Assembly: GCF_025836995.1 (NCBI RefSeq)
Contig: NZ_CP107546.1
Span: 248,001 to 312,000 of the forward strand
Reading direction: 5' to 3'
Length of the DNA stretch: 64,000 nt
DNA from: Microbacterium sp. M28
Lineage (GTDB): Bacteria > Actinomycetota > Actinomycetes > Actinomycetales > Microbacteriaceae
Part shown: in pieces, positions 25,854-34,784 of the stretch
Layout of the letters: every line of letters begins with the position of its first letter
Numbering within the stretch: the stretch's first letter is position 1
Program-made: the position numbers and the translations under genes
The notes under the pieces: generated by a model
Databases searched by the model: none
Seen by the model: the letters and a program-made list of their open reading frames with translations, nothing else
What the model was told of the DNA's origin: nothing

Positions 25854-27170
25854 ATGACCGACCGCAATGATGACCTCTTCGCCGCCGCCCGTGCGGTGAC
25901 GCCCGGCGGAGTGAACTCCCCGGTGCGGGCGTACGGATCGGTCGGCGGCACGCCGCGTTTCCTCGCTTCGGCGCAGGGTGCGACGGTGACGGATGCCGCC
26001 GGCGACACCTACGTCGACCTCGTGGCGTCGTGGGGGCCTGCCCTCCTCGGTCACGCCCACCCGGAGGTGGTCGGTGCCGTGCAGGAGGCCGCGACCCGCG
26101 GGCTGTCGTTCGGCGCGCCCACCGAGGGCGAGGTCGAGCTCGCCGGTCTGATCGTGGACCGGGTCCGCGTCGGCGAGCACGCGCCGATCGAGCGCGTGCG
26201 GCTCGTGTCGACCGGCACGGAGGCGACGATGACGGCCATCCGTCTGGCCCGAGGCGCCACCGGTCGTGACCTGCTCGTGAAGTTCGCCGGCCACTACCAC
26301 GGTCACTCCGACGGCCTGCTGGCCGCCGCAGGCTCAGGGGTGGCGACGCTCGCCCTGCCCGGCTCGGCCGGAGTGCCGGCTCCGATCGCCGCGCAGACCC
26401 TCGTCGTGCCCTACAACGACCGGGCGGCGATCGAGCAGGTCTTCGCCGAGCTCGGTGATCGCATCGCCGCGATCATCGTCGAGGCCGCCGCCGCCAACAT
26501 GGGCGTGGTCGCGCCCGAACCGGGCTTCAACGCGTTCCTCGCGGAGACCGCGCACGCCCACGGCGCGCTGCTCATCCTCGACGAGGTGCTCACCGGCTTC
26601 CGCGTGCACCCCGCCGGCTTCTGGGGCCTGCAGGCCTCAGCGGGCGACGTCTACCTGCCCGACATCATCACCTTCGGCAAGGTCGTCGGCGGCGGGATGC
26701 CTCTTGCTGCGCTCGGGGGACGCGCGGAGATCATGGACCTGCTCGCCCCGCTCGGCCCGGTGTATCAGGCCGGCACGCTGTCGGGGAACCCGCTGTCCGT
26801 CGCCGCAGGACTCGCGACGCTGCGGCTGGCGACCCCGGACGTCTACGCCCGAGTGGATGCCGCGGCATCCCGTCTCGCCGATGCGCTCGACGCCGCGCTG
26901 ACCGCGGCTGGTGTCGTGCACGCCGTCCCGCGGGCGGGCAATCTGTTCGGCGTCGTGTTCGCCGAGAACGCGCCGCGCGACTACGCCGAGGCGCAGGCGC
27001 AGGAGGCCTTCCGATACGCTCCGTTCTTCCACAGCATGCGGGAGCAGGGCATCGCCCTGCCGCCGAGCGTGTTCGAGGCCTGGTTCCTCACCGCCGCCCA
27101 CGACGACGCCGCCCTGGCGAGCATCGAGCGCGCATTGCCGGCAGCCGCTGAGGCCGCCGCGCGCGCCTGA
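25854..27170 (+). CDS. hemL: Glutamate-1-semialdehyde 2,1-aminomutase
   Basis: 438 aa, class III aminotransferase fold. It makes 5-aminolevulinate from the product of HemA. The PLP lysine is K276 in [19 protein letters not shown]. The N-terminal [23 protein letters not shown] and [14 protein letters not shown] with the PLP-binding Asp are family hallmarks. It lies 43 bp after hemB and ends the haem gene run. No ferrochelatase gene follows. Confidence 0.97.
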   Translation: MTDRNDDLFAAARAVTPGGVNSPVRAYGSVGGTPRFLASAQGATVTDAAGDTYVDLVASWGPALLGHAHPEVVGAVQEAATRGLSFGAPTEGEVELAGLIVDRVRVGEHAPIERVRLVSTGTEATMTAIRLARGATGRDLLVKFAGHYHGHSDGLLAAAGSGVATLALPGSAGVPAPIAAQTLVVPYNDRAAIEQVFAELGDRIAAIIVEAAAANMGVVAPEPGFNAFLAETAHAHGALLILDEVLTGFRVHPAGFWGLQASAGDVYLPDIITFGKVVGGGMPLAALGGRAEIMDLLAPLGPVYQAGTLSGNPLSVAAGLATLRLATPDVYARVDAAASRLADALDAALTAAGVVHAVPRAGNLFGVVFAENAPRDYAEAQAQEAFRYAPFFHSMREQGIALPPSVFEAWFLTAAHDDAALASIERALPAAAEAAARA

Positions 27171-27275
27171 CCACAGCCCCCGGCATTCGTCAGGACGGCC
27201 GCGCCGAGCGTTCCCCACGACCGGATCGTTGCCGTCCTGTGAGCAAGTCGCAGACATCTCGCAGGAGGACGCTGG

Positions 27276-27281
27276 CAGACT
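27276..27281 (+). promoter_or_regulatory. -10 box of a leaderless promoter
   Basis: CAGACT is followed by seven bases and the ATG at 27289. A GCAGGAGGA run further upstream (from 27261) is too far from the ATG to serve as its ribosome binding site. Confidence 0.35.
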
Positions 27282-27288
27282 GAGAGTC

Positions 27289-27738
27289 ATGGTGACGTTG
27301 CTGCTGGATCAGACGCAGCTCGAAGTCGTGCTCTCACCCGTCGAGCGGGCTGCGACATTCCATCGCGAGAACATCCGGGTCGCACGCGACAACATCACCA
27401 AGGTCCAGCTCACCGATGACGCGTGGACGTGGCTGCGCGGCGTGCCGGGGCCGGGAACGCACATTCCGGGCATCCTCGCCGCCGGCACCTGGAAGGGCGC
27501 GGGCACCACGGACTTCGTGCTCATCCGCCGTCGTCGCCCGAGCGTCGTCATCGATCTCGAGGGCGACGAGCTGTATCAGCGGCTGATCTTCACGACCCGT
27601 CACGGGCTGGCGCTGACTCAGGCGCTGCGCCTGGACGTGACGGAGGAGCTCGCCGACGTCGTCGAAATCGTCGCGACCGCGCCGGTTCCCGTCGTGAAGG
27701 GCAAGGGCCGCCCGGTCATCCGACCGCGCCCGATCTGA
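27289..27738 (+). CDS. Uncharacterised PH-like beta-barrel protein
   Basis: 149 aa. Alternating beta strands (FHRENIRVARDNITKVQLTDDAW, ILAAGTWKGAGTTDFVLIRRRRPSVVIDL) suggest a bacterial pleckstrin-homology-like fold, and the C-terminus is basic (KGKGRPVIRPRP). There is no signal peptide or membrane segment. It stands alone between hemL and the convergent ABC ATPase, whose stop is 3 bp away. I do not recognise a specific function. Confidence 0.6.
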   Translation: MVTLLLDQTQLEVVLSPVERAATFHRENIRVARDNITKVQLTDDAWTWLRGVPGPGTHIPGILAAGTWKGAGTTDFVLIRRRRPSVVIDLEGDELYQRLIFTTRHGLALTQALRLDVTEELADVVEIVATAPVPVVKGKGRPVIRPRPI

Positions 27739-27741
27739 CGC

Positions 27742-29439
27742 TCAGGACCGCGAGTGCTCGGGCTGCTCGCCGTCGTGCTGCTCGTCCTCGTCGTGCTGCT
27801 CACCGCGCTCGACCGGCGCGTCATCGCCGTCCGCGACGTGCTGCTCGTGCGCGAACTCGGTGTATTCGGCCTCCGATGAGTCCGAGTCGGGTGCGGCAGG
27901 AGCATCCGCCTCGTCGAGATGGTCGTGCGACTCGTCCGACTCGGGCTGGTGGCTCGGCTCGTGCTGGTCGTCCGAGGCGGTCTGCACCTCGTCGGCGGAA
28001 TCATCGGATGCGGGCGACGCGCTGTCTTCGGACAGCTGCTCCTGGGCGTCGTCCTCTTCTGCGCTCTCGTCGAGCGGGCGGCCGGTGAGCAGCGCTGCCC
28101 AGGCATCCGACACCGCGGGGTTCGACGGCGCCTCGGAGCCCTCGTCGGACCGCGAGAGTCCCGCGGCCGCGGCCGCGAGGTCGGCGACGCCGGGAAGCGG
28201 GCGATCCTCGGCGGCCGAGATCGGCGCGAAGACCTCGATCCCCTCGGCGTCTTCTTCGTCCTCGGCGTCGTCGTCTTCGTCCTCGTCGACGGAGGCAGCC
28301 TCGACGGAGTCGTCCTCGGTCGCGGCCGGGTCGGCTTCGCCCCCGTCCTCTGCGATGCCGTCGACAGCGTCTGCCTCCGCGGCGTCCGCGTCCGCGGGGG
28401 ATTCCTCCGCGTCGGGTTCGGCGTCATCGACGGCGAGCTCCTGGTCGGCGACGGGCGCGGCATCCGTGTCGGCGACGCCCGCGAGCGCGGCAACCACCGG
28501 AACGGCCACGGTCGCATCCGCGGCCTCCGGCTTGCGCAGCTGCACGGGGCGATCGTTGACGAGATCGAGGAAGACGTCCTCGAGCGTCGGTCCGCGCTGC
28601 TGCAGAGTGGTCAACGCCACGCCCGCCTGAGCGGCGACCGTGCCGATGGTCCTCGCGTCGCTGCCGCGCACGGTGAGACCCGATCGCAGGACCTCGAACT
28701 CGAAGCCGGCGGCGCGCAGCGCGTCGGTCAGGCCGTTGCGGTCCACGGCATCCACCACGACAGGCCCGGCGGTAGGGTCCGCGAGCGAGGCGAGCGACCC
28801 GGCGAACTTGCGTTCACCGTGCGCGATGACCAGGATCTCATCGGCGACCTGCTCGACCTCGCTGAGCACGTGCGAAGAGACGAGAACCGTGCGGCCCTCA
28901 TCGGCGAGTCCGCGGATGAGCATGCGCATCCAACGGATCCCCTCGGGGTCCAGGCCGTTCGCCGGCTCGTCCAGCACGAGCGCACCGGGGTCTCCGAGCA
29001 GCGCCGTCGCGGCGCTGAGACGCTGGCGCATGCCGAGCGACAGCGCGCCGATGCGCGTACCCGCCTCGCCGTCCAGACCGACGAACGAGATGACCTCGGA
29101 CACACGCGAGAGCGCGATGCCGTTCGCCTTCGCGGCGATGACGAGGTGGCGCTCGACCGAACGACGCGGGCGGAACCCGGGGTCCTCCGGCATGGCGCCG
29201 ATGATGCGCGCCGGGTGCTTCAGATCGGAGTACTGCGCTCCGCCGATGGTCGCCGTCCCCGACGTGGGTCGGATCTGGCCGAGCAGCATCCGCAGCGTGG
29301 TCGTCTTGCCGGCACCGTTCGGACCGAGGAACCCGGTGACGACCCCAGGCTCGACCCGTCCCGAGAAGTCGGAAACGGCGGTGACGTCGCTGAACCGCTT
29401 CGTCACTCGATCGAACTCGAGCACCTGTCCGTCGGGCAT
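27742..29439 (-). CDS. ABC-2-type transporter ATPase with long acidic C-terminal tail
   Basis: 565 aa. Residues 1-220 are a complete ABC ATPase (Walker A GPNGAGKTT, signature LSLGMRQRL, Walker B ALVLDEPANGLDPEG, then VLVSSHVLSEVEQ). About 220-310 is the DrrA-type C-terminal domain ending in PTLEDVFLDLVNDR. The last roughly 250 residues are Asp/Glu/Ala/Ser-rich and predicted disordered. No permease gene lies beside it; the downstream side is filled by a convergent gene. It may energise a membrane partner encoded elsewhere. The tail is unlike the DrrA/CcmA family norm of about 310 residues. Confidence 0.85.
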   Translation of the reverse strand: MPDGQVLEFDRVTKRFSDVTAVSDFSGRVEPGVVTGFLGPNGAGKTTTLRMLLGQIRPTSGTATIGGAQYSDLKHPARIIGAMPEDPGFRPRRSVERHLVIAAKANGIALSRVSEVISFVGLDGEAGTRIGALSLGMRQRLSAATALLGDPGALVLDEPANGLDPEGIRWMRMLIRGLADEGRTVLVSSHVLSEVEQVADEILVIAHGERKFAGSLASLADPTAGPVVVDAVDRNGLTDALRAAGFEFEVLRSGLTVRGSDARTIGTVAAQAGVALTTLQQRGPTLEDVFLDLVNDRPVQLRKPEAADATVAVPVVAALAGVADTDAAPVADQELAVDDAEPDAEESPADADAAEADAVDGIAEDGGEADPAATEDDSVEAASVDEDEDDDAEDEEDAEGIEVFAPISAAEDRPLPGVADLAAAAAGLSRSDEGSEAPSNPAVSDAWAALLTGRPLDESAEEDDAQEQLSEDSASPASDDSADEVQTASDDQHEPSHQPESDESHDHLDEADAPAAPDSDSSEAEYTEFAHEQHVADGDDAPVERGEQHDEDEQHDGEQPEHSRS

Positions 29440-29526
29440 CGGGACCTCTCTTCGGTGGGCAGTACCCTCTATCTTGTCGGAAATCGCGGAAAATCGTGCA
29501 TTATCAGGGTGGAAACCGCCAGCGGG

Positions 29527-29532
29527 TAACGT
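29527..29532 (+). promoter_or_regulatory. -10 box of a leaderless promoter for the hydrolase gene
   Basis: TAACGT is followed by seven bases and GTG 29540. This is the reason I prefer 29540 over the GTG at 29531, which overlaps the box. Confidence 0.45.
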
Positions 29533-29539
29533 GGCATCC

Positions 29540-30598
29540 GTGACCGATCAGCCTGCAGCATCCCGTGTCCTCGTCCGCACCGAGGGCGCGCTGGGGCGGC
29601 TCACGCTCAATCGGCCTGAGGCCATCAACGCCCTCGACCTCGGCATGATCCAGGAGATCACCCGCGCGCTCGAGGAGTGGAAGACGGACACCGACGTACA
29701 GATCGTCCTTCTCGACGGGGAAGGCCGAGGGCTCTGCGCCGGCGGCGACGTGCGAGCGCTGTACGACCAGATCCGCGCAGGGGAGCCCGAGCGGACGGCC
29801 GACTTCTTCCGTGCCGAGTACGCGATGAACGCGCTGATCGCGGAGTACCCGAAGCCGCTGGTCGCCTTCGCGGACGGCATCACGATGGGCGGCGGCATCG
29901 GCCTGGCCGGTCATGCCGCGATCCGCATCGTCACGGAGCGCTCCAGGCTCGCCATGCCGGAGACCAGGATCGGCTTCACCCCCGACGTCGGCGGCACGTA
30001 CCTGCTGGGTCGCGCACCCGGCCGGCTGGGGGAGTACCTGGCTCTCACCGGACGCACGCTGGACGGCGCGGATGCCGTGTACACCGGCCTCGCCGATCAC
30101 TACGTGCCCTCCGAGAACCTGGACGCGCTGCGCGAAGCCCTCGCCTACCGAGCCGACCCGACAGGCCCGGCGGAACTGGTCCTGCTGTTCGACGAGACCC
30201 CCGAGCCCTCAGGCCTGATCGCCGAGCGCGCCTGGATCGATGACGCCTTCGCGGCCGATTCGGTGGGCGAGATCGTCCGGCGGCTGGCGGAGCGCTCGGA
30301 GCCAGCGGCCGCTGAGACGGCCGGCGTGCTCGCCGAACTCGCACCGACCGGCCTGGCCGTGACCCTCGACGCGGTCCGCGAGGCGCGCGAGGGCGACCTC
30401 CGCGACGCGCTTACGGGGGAGTACCGCCGCGTACTCTGGTTCGTGCATCACCACCCGGACCTCGTCGAGGGCATCCGCGCGCAACTGGTCGACAAAGACC
30501 GGACGCCGCGCTGGCAGCCCGCCACGATCGCCGAGCTGGGTCCGGATGCCGGGGCGGGCGCCAGGGAGTTCGTGCCCGAGACCCCACTGTTCGCCTGA
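29540..30598 (+). CDS. 3-hydroxyisobutyryl-CoA hydrolase (enoyl-CoA hydratase superfamily)
   Basis: 352 aa, longer than the 260-aa crotonases and equal to HIBYL-CoA hydrolases. It shows LNRPEAINALDLGMIQEI, the oxyanion-hole segment GLCAGGDVRALYDQ, ADGITMGGGIGLAGHA, and MPETRIGFTPDVGGTYLLGRAPG with the catalytic Glu/Asp. It would release 3-hydroxyisobutyrate from its CoA ester in valine catabolism. No other valine-pathway gene is adjacent, although two SDRs that could act on acyl-CoA lie 11 kb away. Confidence 0.88.
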   Translation: MTDQPAASRVLVRTEGALGRLTLNRPEAINALDLGMIQEITRALEEWKTDTDVQIVLLDGEGRGLCAGGDVRALYDQIRAGEPERTADFFRAEYAMNALIAEYPKPLVAFADGITMGGGIGLAGHAAIRIVTERSRLAMPETRIGFTPDVGGTYLLGRAPGRLGEYLALTGRTLDGADAVYTGLADHYVPSENLDALREALAYRADPTGPAELVLLFDETPEPSGLIAERAWIDDAFAADSVGEIVRRLAERSEPAAAETAGVLAELAPTGLAVTLDAVREAREGDLRDALTGEYRRVLWFVHHHPDLVEGIRAQLVDKDRTPRWQPATIAELGPDAGAGAREFVPETPLFA

Positions 30599-30747
30599 GA
30601 AAGCTGGACGGGGTGCAGATATGCGCCCCCATCGGCGGAATTCGTTCGCCCTGAGCGGATAACGCCGGTATCCACTGGGCAATGTCCGTGGGGCGTGGCA
30701 CGCTACTTGATGGCCCACTCGGGTCCGCTGCTCAGAAGGAATCCTCC

Positions 30748-32475
30748 ATGCTCGGAAAACTCCTGTTCCGCTATCTCTCCAAATACTGGCCGTTGCTCGT
30801 GGGCGTGTTGGTGTTCCAGTTCGCCAGTGCCCTGGCGACGCTCTATCTCCCTCGGTTGAACGCCGACATCATCGACAAGGGTGTCGCGCAGGCCGACACC
30901 GGCTACATCTGGAGCACCGGAGCCTTCATGCTCATGGTCTCGCTCGGGCAGATCACGGCTTCGATCATCGCCACCTACTTCGCGGCACGTGCGGCCATGA
31001 GCGTCGGCCGCGACATCCGCGCCGACGTCTTCTCCCGCGTGAGCGGATTCTCCGAGCGCGAGGTCTCGCAGTTCGGCGCGGGGTCGCTCATCACCCGCAA
31101 CACCAACGACGTGCAGCAGGTGCAGATGCTCGCGATGATGGGCGCGACCATGTTCGTCATGGCTCCCATGCTCGCGATCGGCGGCATCATCATGGCCGTC
31201 CAGCAGGATGTCGGGCTGAGCTGGCTGATCGCCGTCTCCGTGCCGGTGCTGCTCATCCTCGCAGGCATCATCATCGGGCGCATGGTGCCGCTGTTCCGTC
31301 GTAACCAGCGCAAGCTCGACAACGTGAACCGCATCATGCGCGAGCAGCTCACGGGTGTGCGCGTCGTGCGCGCCTTCGTCCGCGAGAACATCGAGGAGGA
31401 GCGCTTCCGCGGCGCGAACACGGACATCATGATCCTCGGTCGCAAGATCGGTTCGCTGTTCGTCCTGCTGTTCCCGCTGTTCATGCTGATCCTGAACGTC
31501 ACGGTCGTGGCCGTGATCTGGTTCGGCGGCATCGAGATCAACGAGGGCAACGTCGAGGTCGGCACCCTGTTCGCCTTCATGCAGTACATCGGTCAGATCA
31601 TGGGCGGTGTCATCATGGCCAGCTTCATGGCGATCATGATCCCGCGCGCCGCGGTCTCGGCCGAGCGCGTCGGAGAAGTGCTGGATGTCGCATCCACGCT
31701 GGAGCGCCCCGAGAACGGCGTCACCGAGTTCCCGACCCCCGGCGCCGTTTCGTTCGAGGGCGTCGAGTTCACCTACCCCGGCGCGGAGTCCCCGGTGCTC
31801 AGCGGCATCGACTTCCGCGCGGAGCCGGGTGAGACGGTGGCGATCGTCGGATCGACCGGTGCCGGCAAGACCACACTGGTCTCGCTGATCCCGCGTCTGT
31901 TCGACGTCACCGGCGGCGTGATGCGCGTCGGCGGCACCGACGTCCGCGAGGCGGATGTCGAGGCGCTGTGGGACAGTATCGGGCTCGTGCCCCAGCGACC
32001 GTTCCTGTTCACCGGGACCGTGGCATCCAACCTCCGCTACGGCCGCGAGGAGGCCACGGACGAGGAGCTCTGGAAGGCGCTCGAGATCGCTCAGGGACGC
32101 GACTTCGTCGAGGAGATGCCCGACGGGCTGAACTCGCGCATCGCCCAGGGCGGCACGAACGTCTCCGGCGGCCAGCGTCAGCGTCTCGCCATCGCCAGGG
32201 CGATCGTGCACCAGCCGCAGATCCTGGTTTTCGACGACTCGTTCTCCGCCCTCGACCTCACCACGGACGCCCGCCTCAGACAGGCCCTGTGGCGAGAACT
32301 TCCGGAGGTGACGAAGATCGTGGTCGCACAGCGTGTGTCGACCATCACGGATGCCGACCGCATCGTCGTCCTGGATGGCGGCACCATGGTCGGCGTCGGA
32401 ACCCACGACGAACTCCTCGCTTCGAGCGAGACCTACCGCGAGATCGTCGAATCGCAGCTGGGAGTGGACGCATGA
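30748..32475 (+). CDS. ABC exporter half-transporter with degenerate Walker B (heterodimer subunit 1)
   Basis: 575 aa. Six membrane helices (about 15-305) are followed by an ATPase domain with Walker A GSTGAGKTT at 368, signature NVSGGQRQRL and Walker B ILVFDDSFSALD. The catalytic Glu after the Walker B Asp is Asp, as in the degenerate-site subunits of BmrC/TM287-type heterodimers. AGAAGGA precedes ATG 30748 by 7 nt. The partner gene overlaps by ATGA. The pair should export drugs, lipids or peptides; the cargo is unknown. Confidence 0.9.
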   Translation: MLGKLLFRYLSKYWPLLVGVLVFQFASALATLYLPRLNADIIDKGVAQADTGYIWSTGAFMLMVSLGQITASIIATYFAARAAMSVGRDIRADVFSRVSGFSEREVSQFGAGSLITRNTNDVQQVQMLAMMGATMFVMAPMLAIGGIIMAVQQDVGLSWLIAVSVPVLLILAGIIIGRMVPLFRRNQRKLDNVNRIMREQLTGVRVVRAFVRENIEEERFRGANTDIMILGRKIGSLFVLLFPLFMLILNVTVVAVIWFGGIEINEGNVEVGTLFAFMQYIGQIMGGVIMASFMAIMIPRAAVSAERVGEVLDVASTLERPENGVTEFPTPGAVSFEGVEFTYPGAESPVLSGIDFRAEPGETVAIVGSTGAGKTTLVSLIPRLFDVTGGVMRVGGTDVREADVEALWDSIGLVPQRPFLFTGTVASNLRYGREEATDEELWKALEIAQGRDFVEEMPDGLNSRIAQGGTNVSGGQRQRLAIARAIVHQPQILVFDDSFSALDLTTDARLRQALWRELPEVTKIVVAQRVSTITDADRIVVLDGGTMVGVGTHDELLASSETYREIVESQLGVDA

Positions 32476-34577
32476 GCGCGTCGAAGAGCTCAGGGAACGA
32501 GCCGGTGCAGCTGACCCCTGAAGAGCAGTACGAAGCCGAACTCGCCGAACAGGCGCGCCAGAACTCCGGCGACTGGGACGCGGTCGCGCCCGGCAAGGCC
32601 GACAACTTCGGCAAGAGCTTCGGTCGGATGATCGGCCTGCTCAAGCCCTCGGCACTGTGGTTCGTGTTCGTGTCGATCCTCGGGGCGATCGGCGTCGTCC
32701 TCACCGTGGCGGCGCCCAAGGTGCTCGGCGAGGCGACCAACATCATCTACGAGGGCTTCATCTCCAAGACGCTCGGCGACTCCGGCGTCCCTGCCGGAAC
32801 GTCCCAGGAGCAGATCGTCGAGATGCTCCGCGCCCAGGGGCAGGACGACTTCGCGAACATGGTCGCGGCGTTCAGCGACTTCCAGGTCGGCGCCGGCATC
32901 GACTTCGATCGGCTGCGATGGATCATCATCGCGGTGCTGGCGATCTACGTCGGCGCTGCGCTGCTCACCTGGATCCAGGGCTACGTGATCAACGTCATCA
33001 TGATGCGCACGATGTGGCGTCTGCGCGAGGACGTCGAGGCGAAGATCAACCGTCTGCCGCTGTCGTACTTCGACAAGGTGCAGCGCGGTGAGCTGATCTC
33101 TCGGGTCACGAACGACATCGACAACATCACCCAGACCATGCAGCAGTCGCTCTCGGGCGCGTTGACGTCGATCCTGACCGTGATCGGCGTGCTCTGGATG
33201 ATGTTCACGATCTCGTGGCAGCTCGCGCTGGTCGCGCTGGTCGCGCTACCGCTGATGGGTGTCATCTTCGGCGTCATCGGTCCGCACTCGCAGAAGGCGT
33301 TCGGAACGCAGTGGCGCAAGGTCGGCCGACTGAACGCCCGCGTCGAGGAGGCCTTCTCCGGCCACGCGCTGGTCAAGGTCTTCGGCCGCGAGCAGGACGC
33401 CCTGGACAAGTTCCAGGTCGAGAACGAAGAGCTCTTCCAGGCGAGCTTCAAGGCGCAGTTCCTGTCGGGCATCATCATGCCCGCCATGACCTTCGTCGGC
33501 AGCCTCACCTACGTCGGCATCGCGGTGCTCGGTGGTCTGATGGTCGCCAGCGGCCAGCTGCGTCTCGGCGACGTACAGGCGTTCATCCAGTACTCGCAGC
33601 AGTTCACGCAGCCGCTGAGCGAGCTGGGCGGCATGGCGGCCGTCGTGCAGTCCGGTACTGCTTCGGCGGAGCGGGTGTTCGACTTCCTCGATGCCGACGA
33701 GCAGGAGGCCGACGACGAGGACGCCCCGCAGATCAAGCAGGGCAAGGGTGTCATCGAGTTCGAGAACGTGTCGTTCTCGTACACGCCGGAGCGTCCGCTG
33801 ATCAACGACCTGTCGTTCCGCGTGGAGCCCGGCCAGACGGTCGCGATCGTCGGGCCGACGGGTGCAGGCAAGACGACCCTCGTCAACCTGATCATGCGTT
33901 TCTACGAGCTGAGCGGCGGGCGCATCCTGCTCGACGGTCAGGACATCGCAGCGCTCACGCGTTCCGACCTGCGCTCGCGCACGGGAATGGTGCTGCAGGA
34001 TCCGTGGCTGTTCGCCGGATCGATCCTGGAGAACATCCGGTACGGTCGTGCGACGGCGACCGACGAAGAGGTGCTGGCGGCGGCGAAGGCGACCTACGTC
34101 GACCGGTTCGTCCACGCACTTCCCGAGGGCTACGAGACGGTTCTCGACGAGGACGCCTCGAACGTGTCGGCGGGTGAGCGTCAGCTCATCACGATCGCCA
34201 GGGCGTTCGTGTCGCAGCCGTCGATCCTCATCCTCGATGAGGCGACGAGCGCCGTCGACACCCGCACCGAGCTGCTGCTGCAGCACGCCATGGCTGCGTT
34301 GCGTCAGGGCCGAACCTCGTTCGTGATCGCGCACCGTCTGTCGACGATCCGCGACGCCGACCTCATCCTCGTGATGGAGCACGGCGACATCGTCGAGAAG
34401 GGCACGCACGACGAGCTCATCGCTGCGCAGGGAGCCTACTGGCGCCTGTACCAGTCGCAGTTCGAGCAGGCCGCGACCGACATCGATGCCGAAGAGGCGC
34501 TCACCGCAACCCCGGTCGTCGTGACCGGCGAGGCAGAGGAAGCGGCCGAGGCCGAGTCGGAGTCCGAGCGGGCCTGA
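32472..34577 (+). CDS. ABC exporter half-transporter (heterodimer subunit 2)
   Basis: 701 aa. A polar N-terminal extension of about 55 residues precedes the transmembrane domain, which has an inserted loop between helices 1 and 2 (TSQEQIVEMLRAQGQDDFANM region). The ATPase domain has Walker A GPTGAGKTT near 461, Walker B ILILDEATSAVD with intact Glu, and a signature altered to NVSAGERQLI. Subunit 1 lacks the Walker B Glu and this one alters the signature, so both defects fall in the same composite site: one degenerate and one active ATP site. The C-terminus is acidic. Confidence 0.9.
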   Translation: MSASKSSGNEPVQLTPEEQYEAELAEQARQNSGDWDAVAPGKADNFGKSFGRMIGLLKPSALWFVFVSILGAIGVVLTVAAPKVLGEATNIIYEGFISKTLGDSGVPAGTSQEQIVEMLRAQGQDDFANMVAAFSDFQVGAGIDFDRLRWIIIAVLAIYVGAALLTWIQGYVINVIMMRTMWRLREDVEAKINRLPLSYFDKVQRGELISRVTNDIDNITQTMQQSLSGALTSILTVIGVLWMMFTISWQLALVALVALPLMGVIFGVIGPHSQKAFGTQWRKVGRLNARVEEAFSGHALVKVFGREQDALDKFQVENEELFQASFKAQFLSGIIMPAMTFVGSLTYVGIAVLGGLMVASGQLRLGDVQAFIQYSQQFTQPLSELGGMAAVVQSGTASAERVFDFLDADEQEADDEDAPQIKQGKGVIEFENVSFSYTPERPLINDLSFRVEPGQTVAIVGPTGAGKTTLVNLIMRFYELSGGRILLDGQDIAALTRSDLRSRTGMVLQDPWLFAGSILENIRYGRATATDEEVLAAAKATYVDRFVHALPEGYETVLDEDASNVSAGERQLITIARAFVSQPSILILDEATSAVDTRTELLLQHAMAALRQGRTSFVIAHRLSTIRDADLILVMEHGDIVEKGTHDELIAAQGAYWRLYQSQFEQAATDIDAEEALTATPVVVTGEAEEAAEAESESERA

Positions 34578-34583
34578 CCCGCA

Positions 34584-34623
34584 GACGGAGGGTCGTCACC
34601 CCACGGGGTGGCGGCCCTCCGTC
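34584..34623 (+). terminator. Branched hairpin terminator after the ABC exporter
   Basis: GACGGAGGG (34584-34592) pairs perfectly with CCCTCCGTC (34615-34623), and CACCCC/GGGGTG (34597-34602 with 34605-34610) forms an inner stem. It begins 7 bp after the stop. There is no U-tract, as is common for actinobacterial terminators. Confidence 0.65.
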
Positions 34624-34644
34624 GCGTCCGGGCGCCGGGGCACC

Positions 34645-34673
34645 TGGTCATATCGGGGGTGGTGAGGCGACCA
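34645..34673. repeat. 29-bp palindromic repeat, copy 1
   Basis: TGGTC ... GACCA ends enclose a unit that shares 22 of 29 positions with the copy at 34727-34755, including GGTGA and GCGACCA at identical spacing. It lies in the convergent gap between the exporter and the carboxypeptidase gene. Confidence 0.55.
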
Positions 34674-34726
34674 ATCGCGACAGCCCGGTCTGCGTGGGCG
34701 CCCGGGGCGCCGGGAGGGGTCGCGTG

Positions 34727-34755
34727 TGGTCGTGTCCGGCACGGTGAAGCGACCA
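34727..34755. repeat. 29-bp palindromic repeat, copy 2
   Basis: Second copy of the 34645-34673 element, 82 bp further on and in the same orientation, 29 bp from the end of the carboxypeptidase gene. Confidence 0.55.
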
Positions 34756-34784
34756 CGTGTGCCACCTCGGGCGCGATTTCCGCG

